A stretch of DNA of 36,844 bases from assembly GCA_023415235.1 (NCBI GenBank), contig JAEZLP010000018.1, forward strand, positions 1-36,844, read 5' to 3'. The notes beneath the pieces were generated by a model that was not told the origin of the DNA, made no database searches, and saw nothing but the letters and a program-made list of their open reading frames with translations. The translations under genes were made by a program, and so were the position numbers. This document shows positions 24,743 to 32,341 of this stretch, piece after piece. Each line of letters opens with the position of its first letter. Position 1 is the stretch's first letter. Source of the DNA: Bacillota bacterium (lineage in GTDB: Bacteria; Bacillota; Clostridia; Peptostreptococcales; Anaerovoracaceae).

Positions 24743-24826
24743 CTGTTCGTTAAGATAACACCCAGCAATTCTTTTTTCGTTTGTATCTGCATAGGTGAGC
24801 TTGATATCTGGTATTTAACGAACGGC

Positions 24827-25372
24827 TCAGCTTTCCATCTGCCTGGCTAAAAAGGTCGCCCCGATTTCCGCAGCCTTCAGCTCCGTTTCTCCTAATGGAT
24901 CATCCTTGGAAAGAATTACGATGGAACCGATGGCATCTCCCTGGGATACGATAGGAACGAGGATCTGGGACTGAAAATCAGATGATGCATTGTCGTCTGC
25001 GGTTACCGCGCAAAGTGCTCCCTTCTCTAAAACCACCTTGCTTGTTTTCTCCTGGATCACCTTCTCCAGGTCCTTTCCGATTCTTTTTTCAATGAAGTCC
25101 TTTTTCGGTCCTCCCGATACTGCTATAATGTGATCGGTATCGGAGATCAATACCATATCGCCAAGCACTGTATTCGCACATTCCGCATATTCCCCGGCAA
25201 ATTGACTCAATTCACTGATTGGTGAATATTTCTTCAGGATAACCTCCCCTTCTCTGTCGGTGAATATTTCAAGTGGATCGCCTTCACGGATTCTCATAGT
25301 TCGTCGGATTTCCTTTGGAATAACGACACGGCCAAGATCGTCGATTCTTCTCACTATTCCTGTTGCCTTCAT
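24827..25372 (-). CDS. spoVT: Stage V sporulation regulator SpoVT
   Basis: A 181-residue forespore regulator: an AbrB-type DNA-binding domain (residues 1-50, MKATGIVRRIDDLGRVVIP) and a C-terminal GAF-like domain (about 55-178). SpoVT adjusts sigma-G-dependent genes late in sporulation. The start at 25372 matches family length and has GAGAGGA 6 nt upstream. The frame stays open upstream through the palindromic repeats, but that extension has no support. In B. subtilis spoVT follows mfd; here the kinase and peptide genes lie between, and spoVT runs the other way. Confidence 0.94.
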   Translation of the reverse strand: MKATGIVRRIDDLGRVVIPKEIRRTMRIREGDPLEIFTDREGEVILKKYSPISELSQFAGEYAECANTVLGDMVLISDTDHIIAVSGGPKKDFIEKRIGKDLEKVIQEKTSKVVLEKGALCAVTADDNASSDFQSQILVPIVSQGDAIGSIVILSKDDPLGETELKAAEIGATFLARQMES

Positions 25373-25422
25373 TTGATTGTCCTCTCTTTCTAAATCAAAT
25401 TTACCTTTTTTTCCTATGGAAA

Positions 25423-25452
25423 TAGTATCTGTAGTAGGGTGGTATTTATTCA
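25423..25452 (-). promoter_or_regulatory. Sigma-G-type promoter of spoVT
   Basis: On the minus strand TGAATA (25447-25452) and GATACTA (25423-25429) are spaced by 17 bp, matching the sigma-G pattern TGAATA-N17/18-CATACTA with one change. B. subtilis spoVT is transcribed by sigma-G. Confidence 0.6.
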
Positions 25453-25486
25453 AAGATTTTTTCTGCTGTTGTTTTAGTAGTATTAG

Positions 25487-25495
25487 TGTTATAAT
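25487..25495 (+). promoter_or_regulatory. Extended -10 promoter of the amidohydrolase gene
   Basis: TGTTATAAT with a weak TTGTTT 15 bp upstream of the -10. The hexamer is also the first six bases of the left copy of the 63-bp repeat, so the transcript would begin inside the repeat. Confidence 0.45.
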
Positions 25496-25645
25496 GATTC
25501 CGCGGATTTTAGTGCGGCAAGGCCGCAGGCGGCTTCGCCGTAAGGAAGAATCAATATATTTTGCTCGACGCTGCTCGCAAAATATAATGATTCCGCGGAT
25601 TTTAGTGCGGCAAGGCCGCAGGCGGCTTCGCCGTAAGGAAGAATC
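25490..25645. repeat. Two 63-bp palindromic repeats around a hairpin spacer
   Basis: Identical 63-bp units lie at 25490-25552 and 25583-25645, in direct orientation with a 93-bp period. Each unit is bounded by GATTC...GAATC and holds two GC-rich hairpins, TGCGGC-AAG-GCCGCA and GGCG-GCTT-CGCC. The 30-bp spacer and its borders form a third hairpin, with arms TATATTTTGC (25555-25564) and GCAAAATATA (25577-25586). The units are far more GC-rich than the flanks. The pattern resembles REP/BIME-type extragenic palindromes. Copies elsewhere in the genome are expected but cannot be checked here. Confidence 0.85.
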
Positions 25646-25670
25646 GAGACTCAAAAGGAGGAAAAGAACC

Positions 25671-26963
25671 ATGCTTTTCAGGAATATTGCCATTTTGGAT
25701 GAAAATTTTGATTTTAGAGATAAAATGTATGTTGGTATAAAGGGTGACACCATTGACTATATTGATACCGTAGAACCGAAGGAAGATTATGGAGATAGCT
25801 ATGACGGAAAAGGAAAGCTCCTGATGAGCGGTTTCTACAACTCCCACGCCCACACTCCTATGACGCTGATGAGAGGATACGGCGAAAACATGTCCTTGCA
25901 GGACTGGCTCACCAAAAGAATTTTCCCCTTTGAAGACAAGCTGAACGGGGAATCCGTCTACGCCGGTATGATGTTGGGAATCGCCGAGTCGCTGCGATTC
26001 GGTATCGTCTCCACCACGGATATGTATTATTTCGGCGAAGACATGGCGAGAGCCATTCTTGAGACCGGTGTGAAGAACAATATGGGGCGGGGCGTCGTAA
26101 ACTTTTCGGAGGACGGAGATATCAACGAGCTCCAGGGCTTTCTGGAGACAAAACAGTATTTTAAAGCCTATCACAATGAAGGCAACGGCAGGCTAAAGGT
26201 CGACGTAAGCCTTCATGGAGAATATACTTCAAATCCCAAAACTGCACGTCATCTGGCGGAATATATGAAATCAGTAGGCGCCAATATGCATGTCCACGTT
26301 TCCGAAACGGAATTCGAACATGAGGAATGCAAGAAGAGACACGGCCTGACTCCGGTTCAGTATCTGAACCAGCAGGGCATTTTTGATACAAAAGCCACTG
26401 CAGCCCATTGTGTATGGCTGGAGGGTGAGGACTTTGACATTTTGACTGAAAAGGGAGTCACTGTAGCAAGCTGCCCCATCAGCAATCTGAAGCTGGCAAG
26501 CGGCGTATGCAATGTGCCACGTCTGCTTTCAAAGGGCGTGAATGTGGCCATTGGCACCGACAGCGTTGCCAGCAATAACAGTCTTGATATGATAGAAGAA
26601 ATGAAGGTTTTCGCCATTGCCAACAAGGGAAAGCAGTATGATCCGACCCTGATTACCCCGGTGGAAGCGCTGAAGGCGGCAACCTATGCCGGCGCCAAGG
26701 GCCAGGGAAGAGATGACTGCGGTAAACTGGCGGTGGGCTTCAAGGCGGACCTCATTGTGATGGATCTGTCTAAGCCCAACATGCGCCCGATCCATAACAT
26801 GGCCACGAATTTGGTCTATTCGGCGTGTGGAGGAGATGTTCTTCTGACCATGGTAGACGGAAGGGTTTTATACCGGAATGGGGAATATCTAACCATGGAT
26901 ATTGAAAAGGTAGTATTTGAAGCTGAAAAATCAACGAAAAGAATACTGGGAGAACTAAAATAG
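25671..26963 (+). CDS. Amidohydrolase, MTA/SAH deaminase family
   Basis: A 430-residue metal-dependent hydrolase of the MtaD/TrzA/ATZ group. Such enzymes remove the amino group from 5'-methylthioadenosine, S-adenosylhomocysteine or related adenosines or guanine-like rings. Metal ligands visible in order are the HAH pair in YNSHAHTPM (near residue 60), H in HVHVSETE (near 213), H in AAHCVW, and D in GTDSVASNN (near 297). The ATG at 25671 has AAAAGGAGG 9 nt upstream; an upstream extension of the frame through the repeats is not translated by this reasoning. The substrate is not fixed by sequence. It abuts the next gene with no gap, so they form an operon. Confidence 0.88.
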   Translation: MLFRNIAILDENFDFRDKMYVGIKGDTIDYIDTVEPKEDYGDSYDGKGKLLMSGFYNSHAHTPMTLMRGYGENMSLQDWLTKRIFPFEDKLNGESVYAGMMLGIAESLRFGIVSTTDMYYFGEDMARAILETGVKNNMGRGVVNFSEDGDINELQGFLETKQYFKAYHNEGNGRLKVDVSLHGEYTSNPKTARHLAEYMKSVGANMHVHVSETEFEHEECKKRHGLTPVQYLNQQGIFDTKATAAHCVWLEGEDFDILTEKGVTVASCPISNLKLASGVCNVPRLLSKGVNVAIGTDSVASNNSLDMIEEMKVFAIANKGKQYDPTLITPVEALKAATYAGAKGQGRDDCGKLAVGFKADLIVMDLSKPNMRPIHNMATNLVYSACGGDVLLTMVDGRVLYRNGEYLTMDIEKVVFEAEKSTKRILGELK

Positions 26964-28562
26964 ATGGCAAAAAAATCTTTTATGCAGGGTGCTGTGATTC
27001 TCGGGATTGCAGGGATCATCATTAAAATCATGGGGGCATTCTTTCGGATCCCCCTGGCCAATTTAATCGGTGACGAAGGGATGGGCTATTATCAAACAGC
27101 CTATCCTATTTATGTGCTTTTTCTGACGTTGGCCACGGCGGGAATCCCGATTGCGATCTCCAAGATGGTTTCGGAACGGGTTGCCGTTGACCACCATTAT
27201 GAGGCTTACCGGGTATTTCGGGTATCCTTTATCCTGCTGTTTTCCATCGGGATTTGCTCTTCCTCCATATTGTTCTTTGGAGCAGAGCGGATTGTCGGTG
27301 CCATCGGAAACCCCGGAGCGAAATATGCCATGATGGCAATCGCGCCCGCGTTGCTGTTTGTACCGCTTATGGCCGCATACAGAGGATATTTCCAGGGGCT
27401 GCAGGATATGAAGCCTACGGCAACCTCTCAGGTGGTGGAGCAATTTTTCAGGGTGGCTGCCGGTCTGTCTCTGGCCTATCTTCTCGTCAGCCGGGGCAGG
27501 GATTTTGCCGCGGCCGGAGCTTCCTTCGGCGCAACGGCAGGCTCCGTTACGGGGCTGATTACCGTTGTGGCCATATACTATTTCAAGAAAGACAGTCTGA
27601 AAGGCGACGTGGATAGAACCCGTCGAGTCAGCACGGAAAAGGGCAGCGAGATTCTGGCGAAGATTTTTATGATTGCGGTTCCCGTAACCATAGGCGCCGC
27701 CATCATGCCCATCATGAACACCATTGACGTCGGCATCGTCATACGCCGGCTAACGGAAACCGGCTGGACGAGAGAGGCCGCCAATGGCCTGTACGGTCAG
27801 CTGACCGGTATGGCGGGGCCTTTGATCAATTTCCCCCAGGTGCTTACCCAGGCCATTGCCATGAGTCTGGTCCCGGCAGTTGCGGCGGCATATAAGCAGA
27901 GAGATATGGTTTTCCTGAATTATAATGTGCGCTTGGGAATCCGCACCGCAATCATTATCGGGCTGCCCTGCGCGCTTGGACTGATGACGCTGGCGGAACC
28001 GATCATGCTTCTGCTTTATCCGTTTCAAAAGGCGAGCGCCGTAAGCGCCGCCCCATGCTTGTTTGTTATGGCCTTCGGCGTTATTTTCCTGTCGACGGTT
28101 CAGACTTTGACAGGAGTCCTGCAGGGACTCGGCAAACCCATGATACCAGTCGTCAATCTTTTTATCGGCGCACTGGTTAAAGTAGTGCTTACTTATACGC
28201 TTACGGGCATTCAGGATATCAATGTGAAAGGCGCGGCCATCGGAACAGTTGCAGCCTACATCGTGGCTTCCACGTTGAACATCATTGCAGTGAAGCGGAT
28301 TACCGGAGTAAAATTCGACCTGATGCTGACCTTTGTCAAGCCGGTTGCTTCCGCCCTGGTCATGAGCGGAATGGTGTGGCTCAGCTACCGTATTCTTTTC
28401 GGCTTCTTTGGCAATGCATTATCCGCTATGATTTCGATCCTGATTGGAGTAGTGGTTTACTGCGCTATGCTCTTTGTCACCAAGTCCATCCGGAAGGAGG
28501 AACTGAAAGCGCTGCCAAAGGGCGGAAAAATCCTGAATCTGATCAATAAAATTAAAAAATAA
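26964..28562 (+). CDS. SpoVB/YabM-like MOP-superfamily exporter
   Basis: A 532-residue polytopic membrane protein of the polysaccharide transporter branch of the MOP superfamily (SpoVB, YtgP/MurJ, YabM). About 14 hydrophobic segments are visible, with the typical opening IKIMGAFFRIPLANLIGDEG and the YRGYFQGLQDM motif near residue 140. Relatives flip lipid-linked wall or cortex precursors. Position after spoVT and before mazG matches B. subtilis yabM. The ATG follows the stop of the amidohydrolase directly. A role in wall or spore cortex synthesis is likely; the exact lipid substrate is not known. Confidence 0.88.
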   Translation: MAKKSFMQGAVILGIAGIIIKIMGAFFRIPLANLIGDEGMGYYQTAYPIYVLFLTLATAGIPIAISKMVSERVAVDHHYEAYRVFRVSFILLFSIGICSSSILFFGAERIVGAIGNPGAKYAMMAIAPALLFVPLMAAYRGYFQGLQDMKPTATSQVVEQFFRVAAGLSLAYLLVSRGRDFAAAGASFGATAGSVTGLITVVAIYYFKKDSLKGDVDRTRRVSTEKGSEILAKIFMIAVPVTIGAAIMPIMNTIDVGIVIRRLTETGWTREAANGLYGQLTGMAGPLINFPQVLTQAIAMSLVPAVAAAYKQRDMVFLNYNVRLGIRTAIIIGLPCALGLMTLAEPIMLLLYPFQKASAVSAAPCLFVMAFGVIFLSTVQTLTGVLQGLGKPMIPVVNLFIGALVKVVLTYTLTGIQDINVKGAAIGTVAAYIVASTLNIIAVKRITGVKFDLMLTFVKPVASALVMSGMVWLSYRILFGFFGNALSAMISILIGVVVYCAMLFVTKSIRKEELKALPKGGKILNLINKIKK

Positions 28563-28636
28563 GATACAAAATAAAGAAAAAGAAAAAAATCGATTGTTTA
28601 TTAAAAACTTGCACCAGAAGAAAAAGGATACGCAGC

Positions 28637-29464
28637 ATGAGAAAAGAATACGAAAAATATTATGAAGCGGGAAAAACCGCCGAGGAAGCGGTAAAAAGAC
28701 TGGCAGATATCATCACGTTGCTTCGCAGCGAGGAAGGCTGCCCGTGGGACAGGGAACAAACCCATAAAAGCATACGTTCCTGTCTTCTGGAAGAAGCCTA
28801 TGAAGCAGCGGATGCAATTGATAACGAGGATTTTGACAGCCTGGAGGATGAGCTTGGGGATGTGCTTCTACAGGTGATTTTTCATGCAAACCTGGGCAGT
28901 GAATCCGGAAGATTCGACTTATGCAGCATAGCCAACCGAGAATGTGAGAAAATGATACGTCGACATCCCCATGTTTTTTTGAACAAAAATTCAGAAAGTA
29001 TTGACAAAGTCCTTGAAAAATGGGAAAATGTGAAAAGAAAAGAAAGGGGAAACACGACGCATACTGATTCTTTGCTGAGTGTACCGAGTGCATTGCCTGC
29101 TTTGATTCGTAGCTACAAGATACAAAAGAAGGCTGCAGAGGTAGGATTCGACTGGGATGATGTAAGCGACGCGTTTTCGAAAGTAAAAGAGGAGACAAGC
29201 GAGCTCCTTGAGATTTACCAAGGAAACGACCAAGCCAGCATAATGGAAGAAGTTGGAGACCTATTATTCGCGGTGGTGAATGTAGCTAGATTCCTGGGAG
29301 TAAATCCAGAAGAGGCTTTAAACTTTACTTCATCTAAGTTTATTGATAGATTTGGTTTTATTGAGAAAGCAGCCAAGCTTCAAGGAAAACAATTAGAGAA
29401 TATGAGCCTTGAAGAAATGGACAAGCTATGGGAAGATGCAAAAAAGATGGAACGAAATCTTTGA
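28637..29464 (+). CDS. mazG: Nucleoside triphosphate pyrophosphohydrolase MazG
   Basis: A 275-residue all-alpha NTP pyrophosphatase with two MazG repeats. The first has GCPWDREQTHKS and the EEAYEAADA...EDELGDVL metal-binding helices. The second has KEETSELLE and EEVGDLLFAVVN. It hydrolyses NTPs or dNTPs to the monophosphate, acting in nucleotide house-cleaning. B. subtilis YabN carries an extra N-terminal tetrapyrrole methylase domain; it is absent here, as in E. coli MazG. AAAAAGGA lies upstream of the ATG. Confidence 0.93.
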   Translation: MRKEYEKYYEAGKTAEEAVKRLADIITLLRSEEGCPWDREQTHKSIRSCLLEEAYEAADAIDNEDFDSLEDELGDVLLQVIFHANLGSESGRFDLCSIANRECEKMIRRHPHVFLNKNSESIDKVLEKWENVKRKERGNTTHTDSLLSVPSALPALIRSYKIQKKAAEVGFDWDDVSDAFSKVKEETSELLEIYQGNDQASIMEEVGDLLFAVVNVARFLGVNPEEALNFTSSKFIDRFGFIEKAAKLQGKQLENMSLEEMDKLWEDAKKMERNL

Positions 29465-29539
29465 TGAACTTAAGTGGGTAGAGGGAAGTGTTTCACTTCA
29501 AACCAATCAAATTTAACAATTTAAAGGAGGTTATGTTCG

Positions 29540-29818
29540 GTGAATAAAGCAGAATTAGTTGCTAGCGTAGCAGAAAAAACAGGTTTCACGAAGAAAGATG
29601 CTGAGGTTGCAGTAAATGCATTTGTTGCAAGTGTTGAGGCTGCCCTTGTTAAGGGAGACAAAGTACAGTTAATCGGTTTTGGTACTTTTGAAACTCGTCA
29701 GAGAAAAGCAAGACAAGGTAGAAACCCCAGAAAACCTGGTGAAGTTATAAAGATAGCGGCTGCAAAAGCTCCGGTATTCAAAGCTGGTAAAGCATTGAAG
29801 GATGCAGTAAACAAATAA
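29540..29818 (+). CDS. hup: HU family DNA-binding protein
   Basis: A 92-residue histone-like HU protein, complete, with VQLIGFGTFETRQRKARQGRNP-type DNA-binding arms in the middle. It bends DNA and compacts the nucleoid. Translation starts at GTG 29540, with AAAGGAGG 9 nt upstream. An out-of-frame ATG at 29533 lies between the two. The mazG-hup-rqcP order is common in Clostridia. A small hairpin (GAAGTG/CACTTC, 29485-29499) precedes the RBS. Codon use is AT-richer than in neighbours, as expected for a highly expressed gene. Confidence 0.95.
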   Translation: MNKAELVASVAEKTGFTKKDAEVAVNAFVASVEAALVKGDKVQLIGFGTFETRQRKARQGRNPRKPGEVIKIAAAKAPVFKAGKALKDAVNK

Positions 29819-29829
29819 GGAATTATTTT

Positions 29830-29855
29830 AAAGGCAGCGGTTCCGCTGCCTTTTT
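29830..29855 (+). terminator. Terminator of hup
   Basis: A perfect 10-bp stem AAAGGCAGCG/CGCTGCCTTT with a GTTC loop, followed by a T-run. Strong intrinsic terminator. Confidence 0.9.
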
Positions 29856-29912
29856 CATTTTTGTAACGGAACCGACGCAACAACCTCCTTTAATCAATAG
29901 GGAAAGGGATAT

Positions 29913-30155
29913 ATGAGAATCGACAAATTTTTAAAAAATTCCAGACTGATAAAGCGAAGAACCATCGCAAAGGAAGCCTGCGAACAGGATAGAATCCTGA
30001 TCAACGGAAAAGCTGCAAAACCAGGCAGCGAGGTGAAGGTTGGCGATACCATCCTGATTCAGTTTGGCAACGCGCAGATTAAGGCCAGGGTCCTGATGCT
30101 GTCTGAGCACAGCACCAAGGAGACGGCGGCCTCCATGTATGAAATCATAGAGTAG
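29913..30155 (+). CDS. rqcP: S4-domain ribosome quality control protein RqcP
   Basis: An 80-residue S4 RNA-binding domain protein of the YabO/Hsp15 type (MRIDKFLKNSRLIKRRTIAK, VKVGDTI). RqcP works with RqcH on 50S subunits with stuck peptidyl-tRNA, helping to add C-terminal alanine tails. GAAAGGG lies upstream of the ATG. The position after hup is conserved. rqcH is not in the window. Confidence 0.9.
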   Translation: MRIDKFLKNSRLIKRRTIAKEACEQDRILINGKAAKPGSEVKVGDTILIQFGNAQIKARVLMLSEHSTKETAASMYEIIE

Positions 30156-30227
30156 TGGATTCTATTCCATTCAGGTCGGGCAGGGCAGGAAAAAAGAAAA
30201 AGCCGGTCCGAAAACACGTATGAAAGG

Positions 30228-30272
30228 AAAACCCTCCTGGCAATACTAATAGTATTGCTTGGAGGTTTTTTT
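30228..30272 (+). promoter_or_regulatory. Terminator-like hairpin that contains the next gene's RBS
   Basis: CCTCC (30233-30237) pairs with GGAGG (30261-30265), extended by A-T pairs. Above a small internal loop, GCAATAC (30240-30246) pairs with GTATTGC (30252-30258) around a TAATA loop. The 3' arm is followed by seven T residues and then ATG at 30273. The GGAGG is the only ribosome binding site for that gene, so the hairpin both looks like an intrinsic terminator and hides the RBS. Confidence 0.75.
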
Positions 30273-31154
30273 ATGAAAATCGGAATTCCCGGTGGACTTT
30301 TATACTACAGATATGAGCCCTTTATCAGGACTTTTTTTAATGAATTGAACATAGACACTGAGTATTCCACTATTTCATGCAAAGAGATATTGGATCTCGG
30401 CACCCGTTGCTGCGTCGATGAGGCCTGTCTGCCAATGAAGCTGTTTCACGGACATGCGGCGAAGCTTCAGGAAACCTGCGATTTCATTGTCGTTCCCAGA
30501 ATTATGACTACGGAATTCGGAGAATCCATCTGCCCAAAATTCAGGGGGCTGCCAGAACTGGTGGAAAGCGGCACGGGGAAATCGAAGCAGATTTTCACGG
30601 AGCCCCTTTATATAGATGACAGAAGAAGACTGGAAAAGGCATTGAAAAAGGGCTGCAGACAAATCGGGGTTGGCAGCTCCGCCATGAAGAAGGCATACCG
30701 GTCTGCCATGGAAAATCAGAGAAATACCAGTCGCGGCCTCAACGAAAAGGGATATCGACACAGAGTCTTTCTGGCCGGTCATCCTTATAACATTTACGAC
30801 TCCTTTGCCAATCTCAATCTGCTCCGGAAACTTCACGAGCTTGATATCGGAGCGGTCACGGAGGAATGGGTCAGCCGTTCTGAAATGATGGAGGAAATGA
30901 AAGACTTGATCAAACAGCCTTATTGGTTTTTCTTTATTCACAATTTTGCTCCTGCCCTGGTACTGATGAAGCGGAACGAGATAGACGGAATCATCTACGT
31001 CTCCTCCTTTTGCTGCGGAACGGATTCCGTCACGATCGAAATGATCAGAAATCGGATTGGCGGGTTCCCCTTTCTTGTTCTCAAGCTGGACGAGCAGACG
31101 GGGGAAGCGGGATATAATACCAGGCTGGAAGCCTTCCGGGAGGTGCTGAAATGA
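30273..31154 (+). CDS. Acyl-CoA dehydratase activase-related protein (DUF2229-like)
   Basis: A 293-residue protein of the group related to 2-hydroxyacyl-CoA dehydratases and their activases (COG3580-like). Conserved cysteines are visible: RCCVDEACLPMK near residue 45, CPKFRG near 87, and FCCGTDS near 250. They probably hold an iron-sulfur cluster. It is the first gene of a three-gene operon; its stop overlaps the next ATG by 4 bp. In many Clostridia the three parts occur fused in one very long protein. The true substrate is unknown. The ATG at 30273 is taken over an in-frame TTG at 30255 because of GGAGG placement. Confidence 0.78.
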   Translation: MKIGIPGGLLYYRYEPFIRTFFNELNIDTEYSTISCKEILDLGTRCCVDEACLPMKLFHGHAAKLQETCDFIVVPRIMTTEFGESICPKFRGLPELVESGTGKSKQIFTEPLYIDDRRRLEKALKKGCRQIGVGSSAMKKAYRSAMENQRNTSRGLNEKGYRHRVFLAGHPYNIYDSFANLNLLRKLHELDIGAVTEEWVSRSEMMEEMKDLIKQPYWFFFIHNFAPALVLMKRNEIDGIIYVSSFCCGTDSVTIEMIRNRIGGFPFLVLKLDEQTGEAGYNTRLEAFREVLK

Positions 31155-32341
31155 AGATTACCTTTCCCCATATTGGTGACGCACATTTGATCGGGCGGAT
31201 TTTTTTCTCGGAAATCGGCGTTGAAATTGTCACTCCAAATGGAAATTCTTTGAAAGGTCTGGAAGCGGGAAGCAGCATCTGTCCTGACGAGATCTGTATC
31301 CCCTTCAAGCTGATGGCGGCAAACCTGATAGAGGCCTATCATAAAGGCGCCGATACCGTCATCATGCCGGCGACCATGGGCCCCTGCCGTTTAGGAGAAT
31401 ACGCGGAGCTGCTAAAATCCATTTTGGACAAACGGGGTTATCCGTTCCGGTGGATTCTTCTGGATTCCACACAGGCCATAGGAAAGAAGGAGCTGATGCG
31501 AAGACTGGCCCAGGTGGTTTCCGACAGCCAAATGTCAAAACCGACGATCCTCCGGGCTTTGAACCGGACTTACAAGGTGGTTAAAAATTTGGAACTCCTG
31601 GATCAACGAGCCCATATTCTGGCCGGCTACGAGGTGGAGAAGGGCTATTGCAAAAAAGCGCTTTCAGCCTGCCGGAAAGAGCTGGCAGAGGCCGAAGACA
31701 GCAGGACGGCGCTTCGCATCATCCGAAATCGGCTCAGTGATCTTGAAAAGATTCCGGTCGACTTCGGCAGGCAGCCTTTAAAGGTGCTTCTTACCGGAGA
31801 GATCTTTTCCATGATCGAACCTTTCGCCAATCATCACATTGAAGAATTGCTGATGGATATGGGCGTCGCATTTCATAAAAGGGTAACCCTGGGCTGGTGG
31901 ATTAACCGAACGGTAGTCAATCCTTATCAGACGAAAGGCTTGCTTGCAAAGCGCAATCATTATCTGCCGTATGCCATTGGCGGCTATGCCAAGGAAACCG
32001 TTGAAGAGGGGGTTCTGTGCCGGAAGAAGGGATATGACGGGATCATACAGGTGTTTCCGGTGGGCTGCATGCCGGAAATTGTAGCCAAAGCCGTTTTTGC
32101 ACGAATGATGAAAGAAGACAACCTGAGCATTCTAACTGTCATTTATGATGAAATGGGAGGAGAGGCGGGGTATATCACCAGAATCGAAGCATTTATCGAC
32201 ATGCTTGCCAGAAAGAAGAGAGCGGAAATGACCCGGGAGGTGGGAAACCGGACTCACGGAAATCAGGACTGGATCGGTCATATACCGCTTGCAACAAACA
32301 AGAAAAACAGGGGGAAGTCAAATGTATTATCTGGGCATTGA
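31151..32341 (+). CDS. 2-hydroxyacyl-CoA dehydratase-related protein (COG3581-like)
   Basis: A 396-residue protein of the same family as its upstream neighbour. The motif SICPDEICIPFK near residue 42 resembles the CCVDEACLPMK of the first gene, and single cysteines in GPCRLGEY and PVGCMPE follow, consistent with a 4Fe-4S site. GGAGGTG lies 5 nt before the ATG, and the ATGA overlap indicates coupling. The 3' end overlaps the activase gene by 20 bp. Genuine dehydratases are two-subunit enzymes fed electrons by the activase; whether this protein dehydrates an acyl-CoA is not shown. Confidence 0.78.
   Translation: MKITFPHIGDAHLIGRIFFSEIGVEIVTPNGNSLKGLEAGSSICPDEICIPFKLMAANLIEAYHKGADTVIMPATMGPCRLGEYAELLKSILDKRGYPFRWILLDSTQAIGKKELMRRLAQVVSDSQMSKPTILRALNRTYKVVKNLELLDQRAHILAGYEVEKGYCKKALSACRKELAEAEDSRTALRIIRNRLSDLEKIPVDFGRQPLKVLLTGEIFSMIEPFANHHIEELLMDMGVAFHKRVTLGWWINRTVVNPYQTKGLLAKRNHYLPYAIGGYAKETVEEGVLCRKKGYDGIIQVFPVGCMPEIVAKAVFARMMKEDNLSILTVIYDEMGGEAGYITRIEAFIDMLARKKRAEMTREVGNRTHGNQDWIGHIPLATNKKNRGKSNVLSGH

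Noticed and set aside
25490..25645. CRISPR array
   Set aside because: Only two units, each 63 bp and internally palindromic, and the spacer is itself a hairpin; no cas genes.
25377..25670. N-terminal extension of the amidohydrolase through the repeats
   Set aside because: It would be coded by the repeats and the spoVT leader; AAAAGGAGG and the family start support ATG 25671.
25373..25753. N-terminal extension of SpoVT through the palindromic repeats
   Set aside because: The extension translates the repeats and antisense of the amidohydrolase start; a proper RBS and the family start lie at 25372.
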